The position numbers were made by a program, and so were the translations under genes. A stretch of DNA of 64,000 nucleotides from Calamus simplicifolius (taxonomy: Eukaryota; Streptophyta; Magnoliopsida; Arecales; Arecaceae), in assembly GCA_900491605.1 (NCBI GenBank), contig UESW01003883.1, positions 1,361,689 to 1,425,688 on the forward strand. The letters run 5' to 3'. The notes under the pieces were generated by a model, which saw only the letters and a program-made list of their open reading frames with translations, made no database searches and had not been told where the DNA came from. The first letter of the stretch is position 1; each line of letters begins with the position of its first letter. Of this stretch, positions 10,738-21,836 are shown in pieces.

Positions 10738-11630
10738 TGTTAAGGGGTAGAGTCGCCATTGCATTGATAATCATGCGAAGGGGCTAAGATTAGCTCCATT
10801 CCCCCACCCGTTATGTTACGTCTGTAGAGAACGAACCAACTAATGTGGTCTGGTGGGCCGAGCAACTTATGGCTTGGATTTACCGAGCCACCCATAGCTC
10901 GGCTTCCCCCGAGCTTCCTGTAGCTCGCCCTCCCCCGAGCTTCCTGTAGCTCGGTCTCCCCCGAGCTTCCCATAGCTCGGTCTCCCCCGAGCTTCCATGG
11001 TTCAACCTCCCCCGAGCTTCCCATAGCTCGACCTCCCCGAGCTTCCCATAGCTCGGCCTCCCCCAAGCTTCCTGTAGCTCGGCCCTCCTCGAGCTTCCTG
11101 TAGCTCGGCCTCCCCGAGCTTCCCATAGCTCGGCCTCCCCCGAGCTTCCCATAACTCGGCCCTCCTCGAGCTTCCTGTAGCTCGGCCTCCCCGAGCTTCC
11201 ATAGCTTGGCCTCCCCCGAGCTTCCCATAGCTCGGCTTCCCCGAGCAATCCATGACTCGATACTCACCTTCGCGGAACCCGACGTGGGAGAGCCTAGGCC
11301 TATCATAACAGAATTCCAAACAAAGGATCATATTGAGGAGTAGTCTAGGATTTAGAATAACGGCCTAGGACCTATGCACTCATCAGATCTCAGGCCATCA
11401 AGGGGTCCTCCCAGCCATCGATCCTTTAACAAACGAGATACGGATCCCACCGGCTTCATAACAGCTTGATACGAATCCCAACAACCTTCGAACCTTCTAG
11501 AAGGCGCTCAAGATCCAGGTGATTGCCTATAAATATAACATCCCAGATTCTCTCAGGTACGCGCTGACGGCCCCTAGCTTACTCCTACACTCACTCACTC
11601 TCACTGCTGACGGCCCCTGGCTTATAAATA
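10738..11630 (+). mobile_element. Tat-like element 3' LTR (right end uncertain)
   Basis: A purine-rich tract (agggagtggggggca, about 10,721-10,735) is followed by TGTTAAGGGG, the expected polypurine tract and LTR start. The LTR carries an internal palindromic array (10,859-11,253) and a TATA box (TATAAATA at 11,528-11,535). Sequence matching 10,746-11,513 recurs in the same orientation at 38,706-39,349. The right end is not clear: AT-rich DNA of the next element takes over between about 11,620 and 11,660, so U5 may be truncated. Confidence 0.75.
10859..11253. repeat. LTR minisatellite with GCTCGG...CCGAGC hairpins
   Basis: About 14 units of 25-27 bp of the type agctcggcctcccccgagcttcccat. 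Each contains a 6-bp stem (GCTCGG/CCGAGC) around a C-rich loop. The stem is close to that of the internal 31-bp arrays of the same element, but linker and loop differ. Long minus-strand ORFs over it are repeat artefacts. Confidence 0.9.
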
Positions 11631-11841
11631 CGAGTACTATAATTTTTATAGTCATTATCATTACATTAGTAGTATAATTGTCATGTGGAATCATAGCCTA
11701 TGCTGATATAAAAATTATATTAGCATAACCAGCCAAGGTCGTTGAATTTTATTCTTCAAGTCATATTGGTTTTTTTTTTAATGGATTTGGAATTTGAAAA
11801 ATTACTTTTGTGTCCAAATTGGATAATAATATGTAATGAAC

Positions 11842-12092
11842 CACGCTAGTAATTTTAAATTAAAGATTCCAACTTTAATTTGTAATTATAGACAGATTTA
11901 GATTATTTTACTTTAAATATTATTCTCTGTATATAACACTTATATACAATATTTAAAGTCACATTTAAATAATCCAGCGATTTTCAATATTTATAAAACA
12001 TCAAAACTGCATGCAAAAATAATATTAAATTTTTTTTCAAATTAATCAGCAATATAATAAATCTTATTTATTTATTGGCATATATCCTAACA
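11842..12092 (-). mobile_element. Copia element 1, partial 3' LTR
   Basis: Similar to 19,424-19,670 at the right side of the same element. It ends with cctaaca, that is TGTTAGG on the minus strand. The next bases (12,093-12,106, minus-strand gacaagtgggagat) form a typical copia polypurine tract. Only the first 250 bp of LTR sequence can be matched. The rest of the LTR is missing or too diverged. Confidence 0.75.
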
Positions 12093-12106
12093 ATCTCCCA
12101 CTTGTC

Positions 12107-15100
12107 CTAAAGAAAATGAGACATGTTTCTAAGTCCCATCCCTTCAAGATGTAGCTCAAAACCCCAAGCCAGTAATGCCTTAGTGAATAGATCAACTATA
12201 TTATTCGTAGATGCGATTTTTTCAATTGAAACGACTCCTCTATTGAGAATCTCTCTCATAAGGTGAAATTTTCTCTCTATATGCTTTCCTTTACGATGAT
12301 TTCTGAATTCCTTGGCATTGGATACTACTCCATTATTATCAAAGTAGAGTCTGATTGGTTCATGCATATATAGAAGAACTTTTAAATCTTTCAAGAATTC
12401 GCAAAGCTAGACTGCCTCTTTAATTGCTTCACAAGATACTATATATTTAGCCTCCATGGTGGAGTCAGCAATGCAGGTTTGCTTGACGCTTTTCCATATA
12501 ATGGCTCCTCCTTCCAAAGTGAACACCGCTCCAGAGGTAGACTTTCGAGAGTCTCTAACTGATTGAAAATTAGAATATGTATATCCAACAGGAATCAAAT
12601 CCCTATCAGAATATACTAGCATATAGTTTCTCGTCCTTCTCAGATATTTGAGAATATGCTTGATCGCAACCCAGTGATCCAATCTTGGGTTTGACTGGAT
12701 TGGCTAATCAATCCAACTGCAAAGCATATGTCGGGTCTTGTACACAATATTGCATACATCAAACTACCAACTACTGAAGCATAGGAAATTCATCTCATAT
12801 TTTCCTCCTCTTACGGTGTTTTAGGATACTGCTCTTTAGAAAGACGAATTCCATGTCGAGTAAGTAAATTATCTTTCTTGAAGTTTTGCATTGCAAATCT
12901 AACAAGCATCTTGTCAATATACGATGCCTGAAACAATACCAAAAGCCTATTCTTGTGATCCCATATAATTTGGATGCCAAGAATGTAACTTGCTTCTCCC
13001 AAATCCTTCATTTAGAATTGGCTGGCTAGCCAGTTCTTTACTTTGGATAAGGATCCTACATCATTCCCAATGAGTAAAATGTCATTCACATAAAGAACTA
13101 AGAAAACCACTTTATTCCATTCCATTTGCTTATAGACACAATGTTTACCTAAATTTTGTTCAAAACCATAAGATTTTATGGCTTCATTAAATATGATGTT
13201 CTAAGATCTAGAAGCTTGCTTAAGCCCATAAATGGACCTTTGCAATTTGCAGACTTTCTGCTCTTGGCCTTTAACCATAAAACCCTCTGGTTGGACCATA
13301 TGAATAGTCTCTTCAAGATGGCCGTTCAAAAATGTCGTCTTGACATCCATTTGCCAAATCTCATAATCATAATGAGCATCAATGGACAAGAGAATCCGAA
13401 TAAATTTTAGCATGGCTACTAGCAAAAAAGTATCCTCATAGTCTACTCCTCCTTTTTGGGTAAAACCCTTTGCCACCATCCTAGCCTTAAAAGTCTTTAC
13501 TTTTTCATCGGCTCCTCTCTTTCCCTTATATATCCATTTACATCCAATAGGCTTAACGTCTTCTCTTAGATATACAAGTTCCCAAACTAAATTAGAATAC
13601 ATTGACTTCATTTTGAGTTTCATGGCTTCCTGACATTTCTCTTGTTCAACATCCTTCATTGCCATCTTGTATGTCAATGGATCATCATTACTGCCATTAG
13701 TGACTGCAACTTGTGCTTCTCCATCTTGGCAATAGTAGATGGGCAATCTTATTTCCCTCCCACTATATCATGGTGGCAGTTGTGTTTGATCTTGAGTAGT
13801 GGTCTCAACTTTTTATCGTTCAACAACTTTTGTTGGTGTGGGGCTGATCTCATCAGCCAACAACTCTTCTAGAACTACTTTACTTCTAGGTTTGAATTTT
13901 ATCATATAGTTGTACTCGAGAAACATAGCATTTGGTGACACAAATACTTTGTTATCTTGAGTACTATAAAATAGACCTTCTCTCGTTCCCTTAAGGCATC
14001 CCACAAACATGCATACTTCCGAACGAGGTTCCAGCTTCCCAGTCTTTCCCTTCAGCACATAGGCTAGACACCCCCATATGCGGATGTGTCTCAAACTAGG
14101 TTTGTGATCATTCCATAACTTTAAGAGTGTCTTAGGGATTGACTTAGATGGAACTAAGTTTAGAATGTATACAACTGTTTGTAGTGCATATCCCCAAAAT
14201 GAGGTACGCAAAGAGAATAGCTTAACATTGATCTTATTATATCGAGCAAAGTGTGATTCCTTCTTTTAACTCATCATTTTGCTGTGATGTCGCAGGTGCC
14301 GTGAGCTGTGATAATATTCCATTCCCAATCAAGTGGTCCTTAAATTCATAATCTAGGTACTCTCCTCCTCGATCAAATTGAAAAGTTTTGATTGATTTAC
14401 TGAGTTATTTTTCTACTTCAGTACGAAATTCTTTAAACTTTTTAAAGGCCTCAGATTTTCTTTGCATCAAGTATACATATCCATATCTTGAATAATCGTC
14501 AATAAATGTGACAAAATATTTATATCCCCCTCTAGCTTTGACATTCAAAGGCCCACATACATCAGTATGTATGATCTCTAAAGATATTTTTGCTCTTTCA
14601 CCTTTTACTGAAAAAGGCCTTTTGGTCATTGTTTCTTCTAGACAGGATTCACATACTGGTAGAGTGCTAACTCTTAGCTCTCTTAAAGGACCATCCTTTA
14701 CTAGTCTTTCTATTCTATTTATATTAATGTGACCAAGCCTCAAATGCTACAAATACGTGTCATTATTGTTATTCGCAACTTTTCTTCTTTTAGGGGTTGG
14801 TTCAGCGACTTTAAACATTTCGATTTGAAGTAAGTTGTTAAAAATTGGTTTAACAAAATAGAGACCATTTTCAACATGCCCAGAATAAATATTCATTTCA
14901 TTCTTATAAATTGAAACAGAGTCAATACTAAAAGAAACATAAATAAATAGTTCATGTATCTTTGACATCGAAATCAAATTTGTTTGAAATCTGGAATATA
15001 ATAAAAATTGTTTAAAAGTAAATATTTATTATTAGCAAATGACAGTCACACTATCCCTACTGCTATCACTGATACCTTTTCTCCACTACCAACTCTCATC

Positions 15101-15970
15101 GTAAAATCTTCCTCTTGAAGATCCCGGGCAGACTCAAGCATCTACAAAGAAACACAAACATGGTTAGATGCTCCTGAATCAATAATTCAGCTTAAGAAAT
15201 CATTCTCATCTAAGCATATTTTCATGACTAGTAAATCTAATTTACCTTTTTTTTCTGTTTTAGCTCATCAAGATACTTTTTATAGTCCCTTTTCTAATGG
15301 CTGTCTTGATGACAGTGGAAACACTTTCCTTTAGGTTTAGGCTGAGTAACCTTTCCCTTCTTCTTCTGGATCTTTTTCTTGTTATCCTTTTGCTTTTCCA
15401 CATTCTTCTTCTTCTTTTTCTTTAAAAAAGAAGGCTTCTCCTCAGCTGTATTGGCTTCAGCAACATTTGCCTTGCCATCCTTATCATATAAGGGTCTCAT
15501 AAATTTATAGCTCATTCAGGAGTTCAGTCAGATTACACTTCTTATGATTCATAATATAATTAGTCCTGAATTGAAGAAAAATAGAAGATAATGCCATCAT
15601 GATCATGCCAACCTGAGTTTTTTTTTATCAATTTTAGCTCCATTGATTTCAACCTCATTGAAATGATTGACCATTTTGAGGATGCACTCACAAATAGAAG
15701 AACCATTCTTCATTTGCCATTCATAACGGATTTTATAGCTTTGTGGCGAGCCTGATCAGATGGGCGTCCAAACATCTGCTACAGAGATTCTATAATCTCT
15801 TTTACAGTTTCAAAGCCCTTACGCTTAGTTCTAAGCACCTCATTCATTACTGCTAACAAGTAACAGCGAGCCTTATTTGCAACAATCCAGCTATTGTTCT
15901 CTTCAGGCATTGGAGGACAATCCTCTTTATAGATATAGTGATAGTTTTTATTAATAAGAAGGATATTCAT
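12107..15970 (-). pseudogene. Ty1/copia gag-pol, decayed (element 1)
   Basis: Read right to left: gag start (15,970-15,779), zinc knuckle (KGKCFHCHQDSH near 15,300), the integrase zinc region and core (14,743-14,405: MRLGHININRIERL, then HTDVCGPLNVKARGGYKYF), the integrase end (14,211-13,813), reverse transcriptase (13,746-12,811, WQMDVKTTFLNGHLEE) and RNase H (12,682-12,107, ending EGMGLRNMSHFL). The domain order is that of Ty1/copia. Pieces fall in all three minus-strand frames, with many stops. The reverse transcriptase YVDD box near 13,080 reads YVND, an Asp-to-Asn change at a catalytic position. The element is inactive. Confidence 0.9.
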
Positions 15971-18010
15971 GTTGCTTTTTCATTTAACAAAATTTTTACT
16001 AGTTAAAACTTAAGAGGCAAGAAGTGAGAAAATCGAGTTTGACATATTTGCTGAAAAATAAAAAATATTTTAAATAAATAATTGCATAAATATCAACATA
16101 AAATTTAAGGCAAAGTAAATATGATGCATGAATGCACATGTTAAAATACATAAAAAACATGTTTACTTTAAAGGCCTAAGGAATTTTAATCTTCACAACT
16201 AAGTGCCGTCGTAGGATAGGTCAAATAGTTGTTAATTAAAATGAGACTTTCTCAATTAATAAGTATCTCCCGAAGTATCTCATATTTTAAATACTAATTA
16301 ATTTTCTTAAATTTTTTATCAAGAAAATAATTAACTAAATTAATTATTTCTTCATGAGTGCGACCCATCGTATCAGATTTTTAAGATTTAACTTAGAAAT
16401 TACCGCCGTAGGGTAGGTCAATTCTAAAATATATCTTTAAAATCCTATCTCATGGAAGACAACTTTGTTTTTACTATTAGTAGACTTCCTAAGTAGGGAG
16501 GACGAAATCAAAGCGTCTCGAGATGCTACTAATAACTCATGGTGTTGTCTTAACGATTGAGACCAATGGCTTATATTGTCATATTACCCCTCCCATTCAT
16601 TATTTTACAAAAGTGTATTTATTTATAAAACAACTCTTTTTCATAAACGCTTAGTTAATTTAAACAATTTAAATCACTAAGATTTTATAATTTTAAACAT
16701 TTTAAAATTTAAAAATAGGTTAAATGTGATAATTTAAAATTTAACATTTAAATTTAAAACTTCACATTTGGCATATTAATTTTACAAATCTAATTGCTAA
16801 ATTAATTTATAAATTTAATCTCATTAAATTTGCTGCAAAATACATTAAATTTAATTTACTAAAACCTTTTTAGTGAAAAATAGAATAAAATAATAAATAT
16901 TTAAATACATGACATACAATAAATAGGTAGGTACTTTTCTATCTAATATGGCATATAATATGCATGGTAATATAATTATTATCAATATAATAAAAATATT
17001 TAATAAGAAGCGAAATAAAAAAAATTAATCGGATTCATGAAATCTAAAACTACAATCCAAATAGCTAATGATAAATATTTAAAAATAAAGAGAGGTTTTG
17101 CACCATCATTCCATATAGTTTTTCTCATGCTACGTAATTTGGTATTGGCATGGATTCCAAGCATTTAAATACTTTGAGATAGGAACGAATTTACTGCAAT
17201 GTCCATCATGCATTCAGCTGGATTCGCGAAACAGGAAAAAAAAAAAATATGATGCAATATTTGGTGGGTGGATTGAGACCCTTCTGGGTGCATTAAAAAA
17301 AAACAAGTCAAATAATGGTGCAAGGTGCGTTGTGAAACCAGCCTCACGCACTCCCTCTTCTTCCTGCATATATGCATGGCATCACGTAACTCCTTTACAT
17401 GGAATATCATAAGTCATATGAAAGTCTATCATTATAGAACCCAATTGACTCAATAAAATCGAGTCATCTAGGCCTGAAGCTAGATTCATCTGGATCACAC
17501 GTCACGTCCCAAGACCCAAGTCCACTCGGAGTCACGTTTCATTACAGAGAGCTTAAACGTAGTTTTCCACTTACCAGCGTCACGCGCTATGCAAAAACAG
17601 TTATCCTTCGGAAGAGACGGGAGACATGCGTGGAGCCCCATGAGGATCCCGGTTAACGACAGTTAATGACCGAAATTTGCTCACAGTTATCCGCTTGATC
17701 CAAACTTTTCGGATTAATGAAACAGGACTCTTTAATATATAAATAAAAAAAATTTAATTAAAAACTCTTCTCAAAATCATAAAGAATCCTTCTTCATTAG
17801 TATAAAAGGAAAATAATATTATAAATCCTATATATAATTGATCTAATCAAAAAAAAAATTACATAACTTATTTCATAGAACCCAAAACATAATGACTAAT
17901 CCATTCGTATATAGATTATCACTATGAAAATATTAAAACATACACCATAATATATGAGTGTCTACATGATTATTAGATAATTAATTATTAAATTAATAAG
18001 GGTATAGCCT
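15971..18010 (-). other. Long AT-rich leader of copia element 1
   Basis: About 2 kb between the primer site and the gag start. No domain is recognisable. It contains two related stretches (gccgtcgtaggataggtcaa near 16,205 and gccgtagggtaggtcaatt near 16,407) and a GC-richer block at 17.46-17.70 kb. A leader this long is unusual for copia elements and may contain an inserted sequence. Confidence 0.5.
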
Positions 18011-18022
18011 GCTCTGATACCA
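18011..18022 (-). other. Primer binding site of copia element 1
   Basis: The minus strand reads TGGTATCAGAGC, complementary to the 3' end of initiator tRNA-Met, two bases from the LTR end (...CTAGCA). Confidence 0.85.
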
Positions 18023-18024
18023 AT

Positions 18025-19670
18025 TGCTAGTTATCTCAAACCAATTTGAGATATTTGTTGAAGCTAGATAAGGATCAAATCGTATTTCTTAAATAATTTT
18101 ATTTGGCAATCTATATCCATATTAATTTAATAATAAAATAATAAAAAATTGACCTTTTATCGAATGTCTTGAACTCCGCCAACACCATCTTGAAATCACC
18201 AAATCCTTTTTATCACCACGAATCTTTCCAAACGTTTTGGGTTTCTAATTTGAGTTGAGATACTCATAAGACAAAGTGAAGATGAAAGAGACCACCTCTT
18301 TTTAATTAATTAATTAATTAAAATATTAAGATAACTTTTAACTTTTCGAGATTACTTTAACGTTGGATGATGTATGAGAGAGAAAATCTTTTTCACAATC
18401 CCGTATATCTATCTAACAACTCATTGTTGGTTTCTTTTGATATCTTTTATCGTGGGAGAGAAAATCTCTCCAATAATCTCATATATTTCTTTAACAATAA
18501 AATAACTTCTACATTGACCCACAATAATTGTGAAACATGCCTACGATGTGTTCCTAGCATACGGTATAATTTTTAATTTAAAATAATTTTAAATTTATTT
18601 TAAATAATCATATTATTTATAATAAAAATTAATCCAATTAATTTTTATGTGTAAATTAATTTTGAATTCTTAATTTTAAATTAATAATTAAATCTAACAT
18701 ATCATAAAGTTCACATAATTTAATGGAGCCGTCGTCTAGAGGAACTATGAACATTATAATTTTAAGCTTCAATAATTTTGATATTCAATTAACACCTTAA
18801 TTAAAATATCAAAATTATTAATTCCAAATTACTACACTAAAAATTTAAAACCGCACTCTCAAAATTATAAAATTATTTATATTTGAAAGAATTTAAATTG
18901 TCCATTGATATAGTCACTACATATAAATCAATCCTCAATAAATGGTTCATATTTAAAGCTAGGCATTTTTTTAACCTCTTTAATTATATATTTCTCTATA
19001 AATACCATTGATTCTATAATGAATAATATATTTATAATCTAATCATAAATTGAGTGCTCTTATTATTCAAGCCCCAATCAATACTTATGGAAACAGTCTA
19101 TCTAACTTAAGGAATGGATTTCATCTTGTATATTAATATTCTCGGCTACTTATGTTATTATATTTTTAATATATCAAGAATTTGACACTATGTTTCTATG
19201 TCATTAAAAAATATAATATAATAAATAGAAGTCTATTAATCACTTAGAATTAAGATCAATTAATATATGACCATCATTGATTAATTTTGAATGCTTTATT
19301 TTAATAACAAAATTTATTAGAGATTCATAATTAATCAATCTTATATAATCAAATTATAATAAGCACTTTTATTTTGATAATCTCATAATCAACAATCCGG
19401 ATAAGATCATTTCATTTGGAATGTAATGAATCGTATAATTTTAAATTAAAGATCCCAACTTTAATTTATAATTACAAATAGATTTAGATTATTTTACTTT
19501 AAATATTATCCTTTGTATATAACACTTATATATAATATTTAAAGTCATATTTAAATAATTCAAAGATTTTTGATATTTATAAAACATCATGTATGCAAAA
19601 ATAACATTAAATTTTTTTATTAATCAATAAAATAATAAATCTCATTTATTTATGGGCACATATCCCAACA
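18025..19670 (-). mobile_element. Copia element 1, 5' LTR
   Basis: On the minus strand it starts TGTTGGGATATG at 19,670 and ends ACTAGCA at 18,025, next to the primer site; about 1.65 kb. Only the 19,424-19,670 part has a clear partner at 11.84-12.09 kb. The whole LTR is strongly AT-rich and shows no ORF worth reporting. Confidence 0.7.
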
Positions 19671-20809
19671 CCTTTTCCATCCTATCACCCTTTCACCTAC
19701 TTTTTTTTTAGTTTCACATCAGTCCCAATCTTAATCATTTTAAACACTAAATATATTCTTTGATAGCAATATTTTAAATTTTTATTTTATCTATTTAATT
19801 TTTAAATTTAAAAATGTCTTTTAAAAAATAGCAAATAGAAACCATATATGTGAAATGCACATTTAAAAAGATAAATATACATTTTAAGCTATATTCATAT
19901 AAATTTTAAAGACAATGGTAAAATTTTATCATATTATCATATTTTAGAAAATTGATTGAAATAAGCCTAGGTCTTGATTAGACAAAAGAGATGACATGAA
20001 AATCTTGTCTATTTAAAAAATAAGCAAATAGGCATATGCCATGCATGTTTGCAAAGAATAATGCAAATCAAAATAATATAACAAATTAATTATAAGATTT
20101 TTTATGTTTTAATTTAAATAAATCTACAAAGAAAATATAATATTAAATAATATTAAATAAATTATAGAAATATGAATAAAATAAGAGCAATATTAAATCT
20201 TATAATATAGAACAAAAGTAAAATAAAAAATACATAATAAAAAGAGGAAAAAATGATCAACTTGCTGACCTTAAAATACTCAACAATGGAATTAAATTGT
20301 TTTATTTATATGGTAAGTTTATAAATTTAATAATATCAATGTGAATAATAAAATATATCTAAAAGTTATAATACAAATTGAATAAAGTAATAGAATATGT
20401 AACAAAAAGTGAAAAGATATTCATCAAAAGGTGTAACAAATGATAAAATATAAACAACTTAAAAGTAATTTCATCAAAATGTAAAATATTTAATAAAATT
20501 GAGAATATATAAGATATTCTTAAAATAAGAAAGTATAATAACATTAAAAAATGAGGTGAAATTAAATTCTACTATTTTTTCAGAATTTATATATAATTTA
20601 TATTATATATGTGTGTGTATACCTATATTTTGTATATTGCACATGATCAACTACTCGGCCATTAATTAAAATGTATCATCTATTAGGAGGAATGATGGTT
20701 ATATTTAGGTGCTATTCTCTTCTCCACATGTAACATCTATACCAAAGGAACAATATGAACTACTTTTAAAAATATTTTATAAATAAATAACCCCAAGATT
20801 GAATGAAGG
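19671..20809. other. AT-rich spacer without recognisable genes
   Basis: Strongly AT-rich sequence between the copia 5' LTR and the TIR element. No coding domain, no tandem array and no LTR boundary was seen. Confidence 0.6.
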
Positions 20810-20817
20810 AGTCAAAT

Positions 20818-20903
20818 CAAAGTTATCAATTTTATTCGGATTATGTTTCGGTTTAGCTTATGAAACAAAATATTTTGGTATCAAACCATTTCGGTGCTTC
20901 GTT

Positions 20904-20946
<43 letters not shown>

Positions 20947-21043
20947 TCATAATTCATATTCTTCATAAATAATATATAATATAAAAATAAAGAGTTTGAA
21001 TTTTTAAGAGATACGGCCATGGGGCAAGGTAACTAGGATTTTT

Positions 21044-21091
<48 letters not shown>

Positions 21092-21297
21092 TAGTTTTGA
21101 AAGGTTTAATAATTCATAAATTAGTCCCCGAAACATATTTTACTGAAACAGTTGAAACATACCGAAACGGCCGAAACACGCCGAAACGCACCGAAATGAC
21201 CAAAAAATCTCCTGAAACGTTATGCTTATCTTTCAGATCAGCTACCGAAATGAAATGTTCCGGCTGAAACGGCTGAAACACGAAATTAACAACTTTG
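20818..21297. mobile_element. 480-bp non-autonomous TIR element, hAT-like
   Basis: The left end CAAAGTTATCAATTTT and the reverse complement of the right end CAAAGTTGTTAATTTCG form terminal inverted repeats. The 8-bp direct repeat AGTCAAAT flanks both ends (20,810-20,817 and 21,298-21,305), as expected for a hAT-type insertion. The interior carries many gaaacgg/ccgaaac motifs and two (AT)n tracts. It has no transposase, so it needed help in trans. A Mutator-type 9-bp duplication (GAGTCAAAT) is an alternative reading. Confidence 0.65.
20907..20942. repeat. (AT)n microsatellite
   Basis: About 18 AT dinucleotides inside the 480-bp TIR element. A second tract of about 19 units lies at 21,051-21,088. 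Confidence 0.95.
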
Positions 21298-21584
21298 AGT
21301 CAAATAGGTTCTGTTTATTTCTACAACGTTTGTCTATTATTACAATTAAATATTTATCAATACAAATTAACTATTTATTTTCTATATCTTAGTATTTATT
21401 TTATAGAATAAGCATATAGTATCGTCTTAAAAAAGTTAGTATTTACTTCCATCAATTTATATTTATTTATTATCGATTTCTGCTTGTTCTATTAGATATT
21501 TGATTTTATGTCTTTGAAATCTATGCAAATCTAATAGTAAAGATAGTAATCAGGTAGCAATGAAGTCAAGTTCAATAATATATA

Positions 21585-21663
21585 TTATGTGTGTTACATA
21601 TTAATATAGTCACTTTTTAAACTTTTTTATAAATAAATAGCTCCAAGGCTTGGTGAGCCTAAA
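21585..21663 (+). repeat. Dispersed repeat copy A
   Basis: The stretch ttacatattaatatagtcac...ggtgagcctaaaa recurs nearly unchanged at 38,630-38,705. It may be host DNA or an older repeat into which different elements inserted. Confidence 0.7.
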
Positions 21664-21836
21664 AGCCTAAATGGTGATCCAGGGCACTCAAGTCGTGGCC
21701 TAACGTCTCCACCCACCGCAGGATAATTTTTGTTCATAAAAAGGAAAAGAAAACAATAGATCACTGATTTGGATTGCTGAGATCGTTCTCCAACCTACCA
21801 GGCTGATGGCACCTGTAGCACTAATAAAATAATAAC

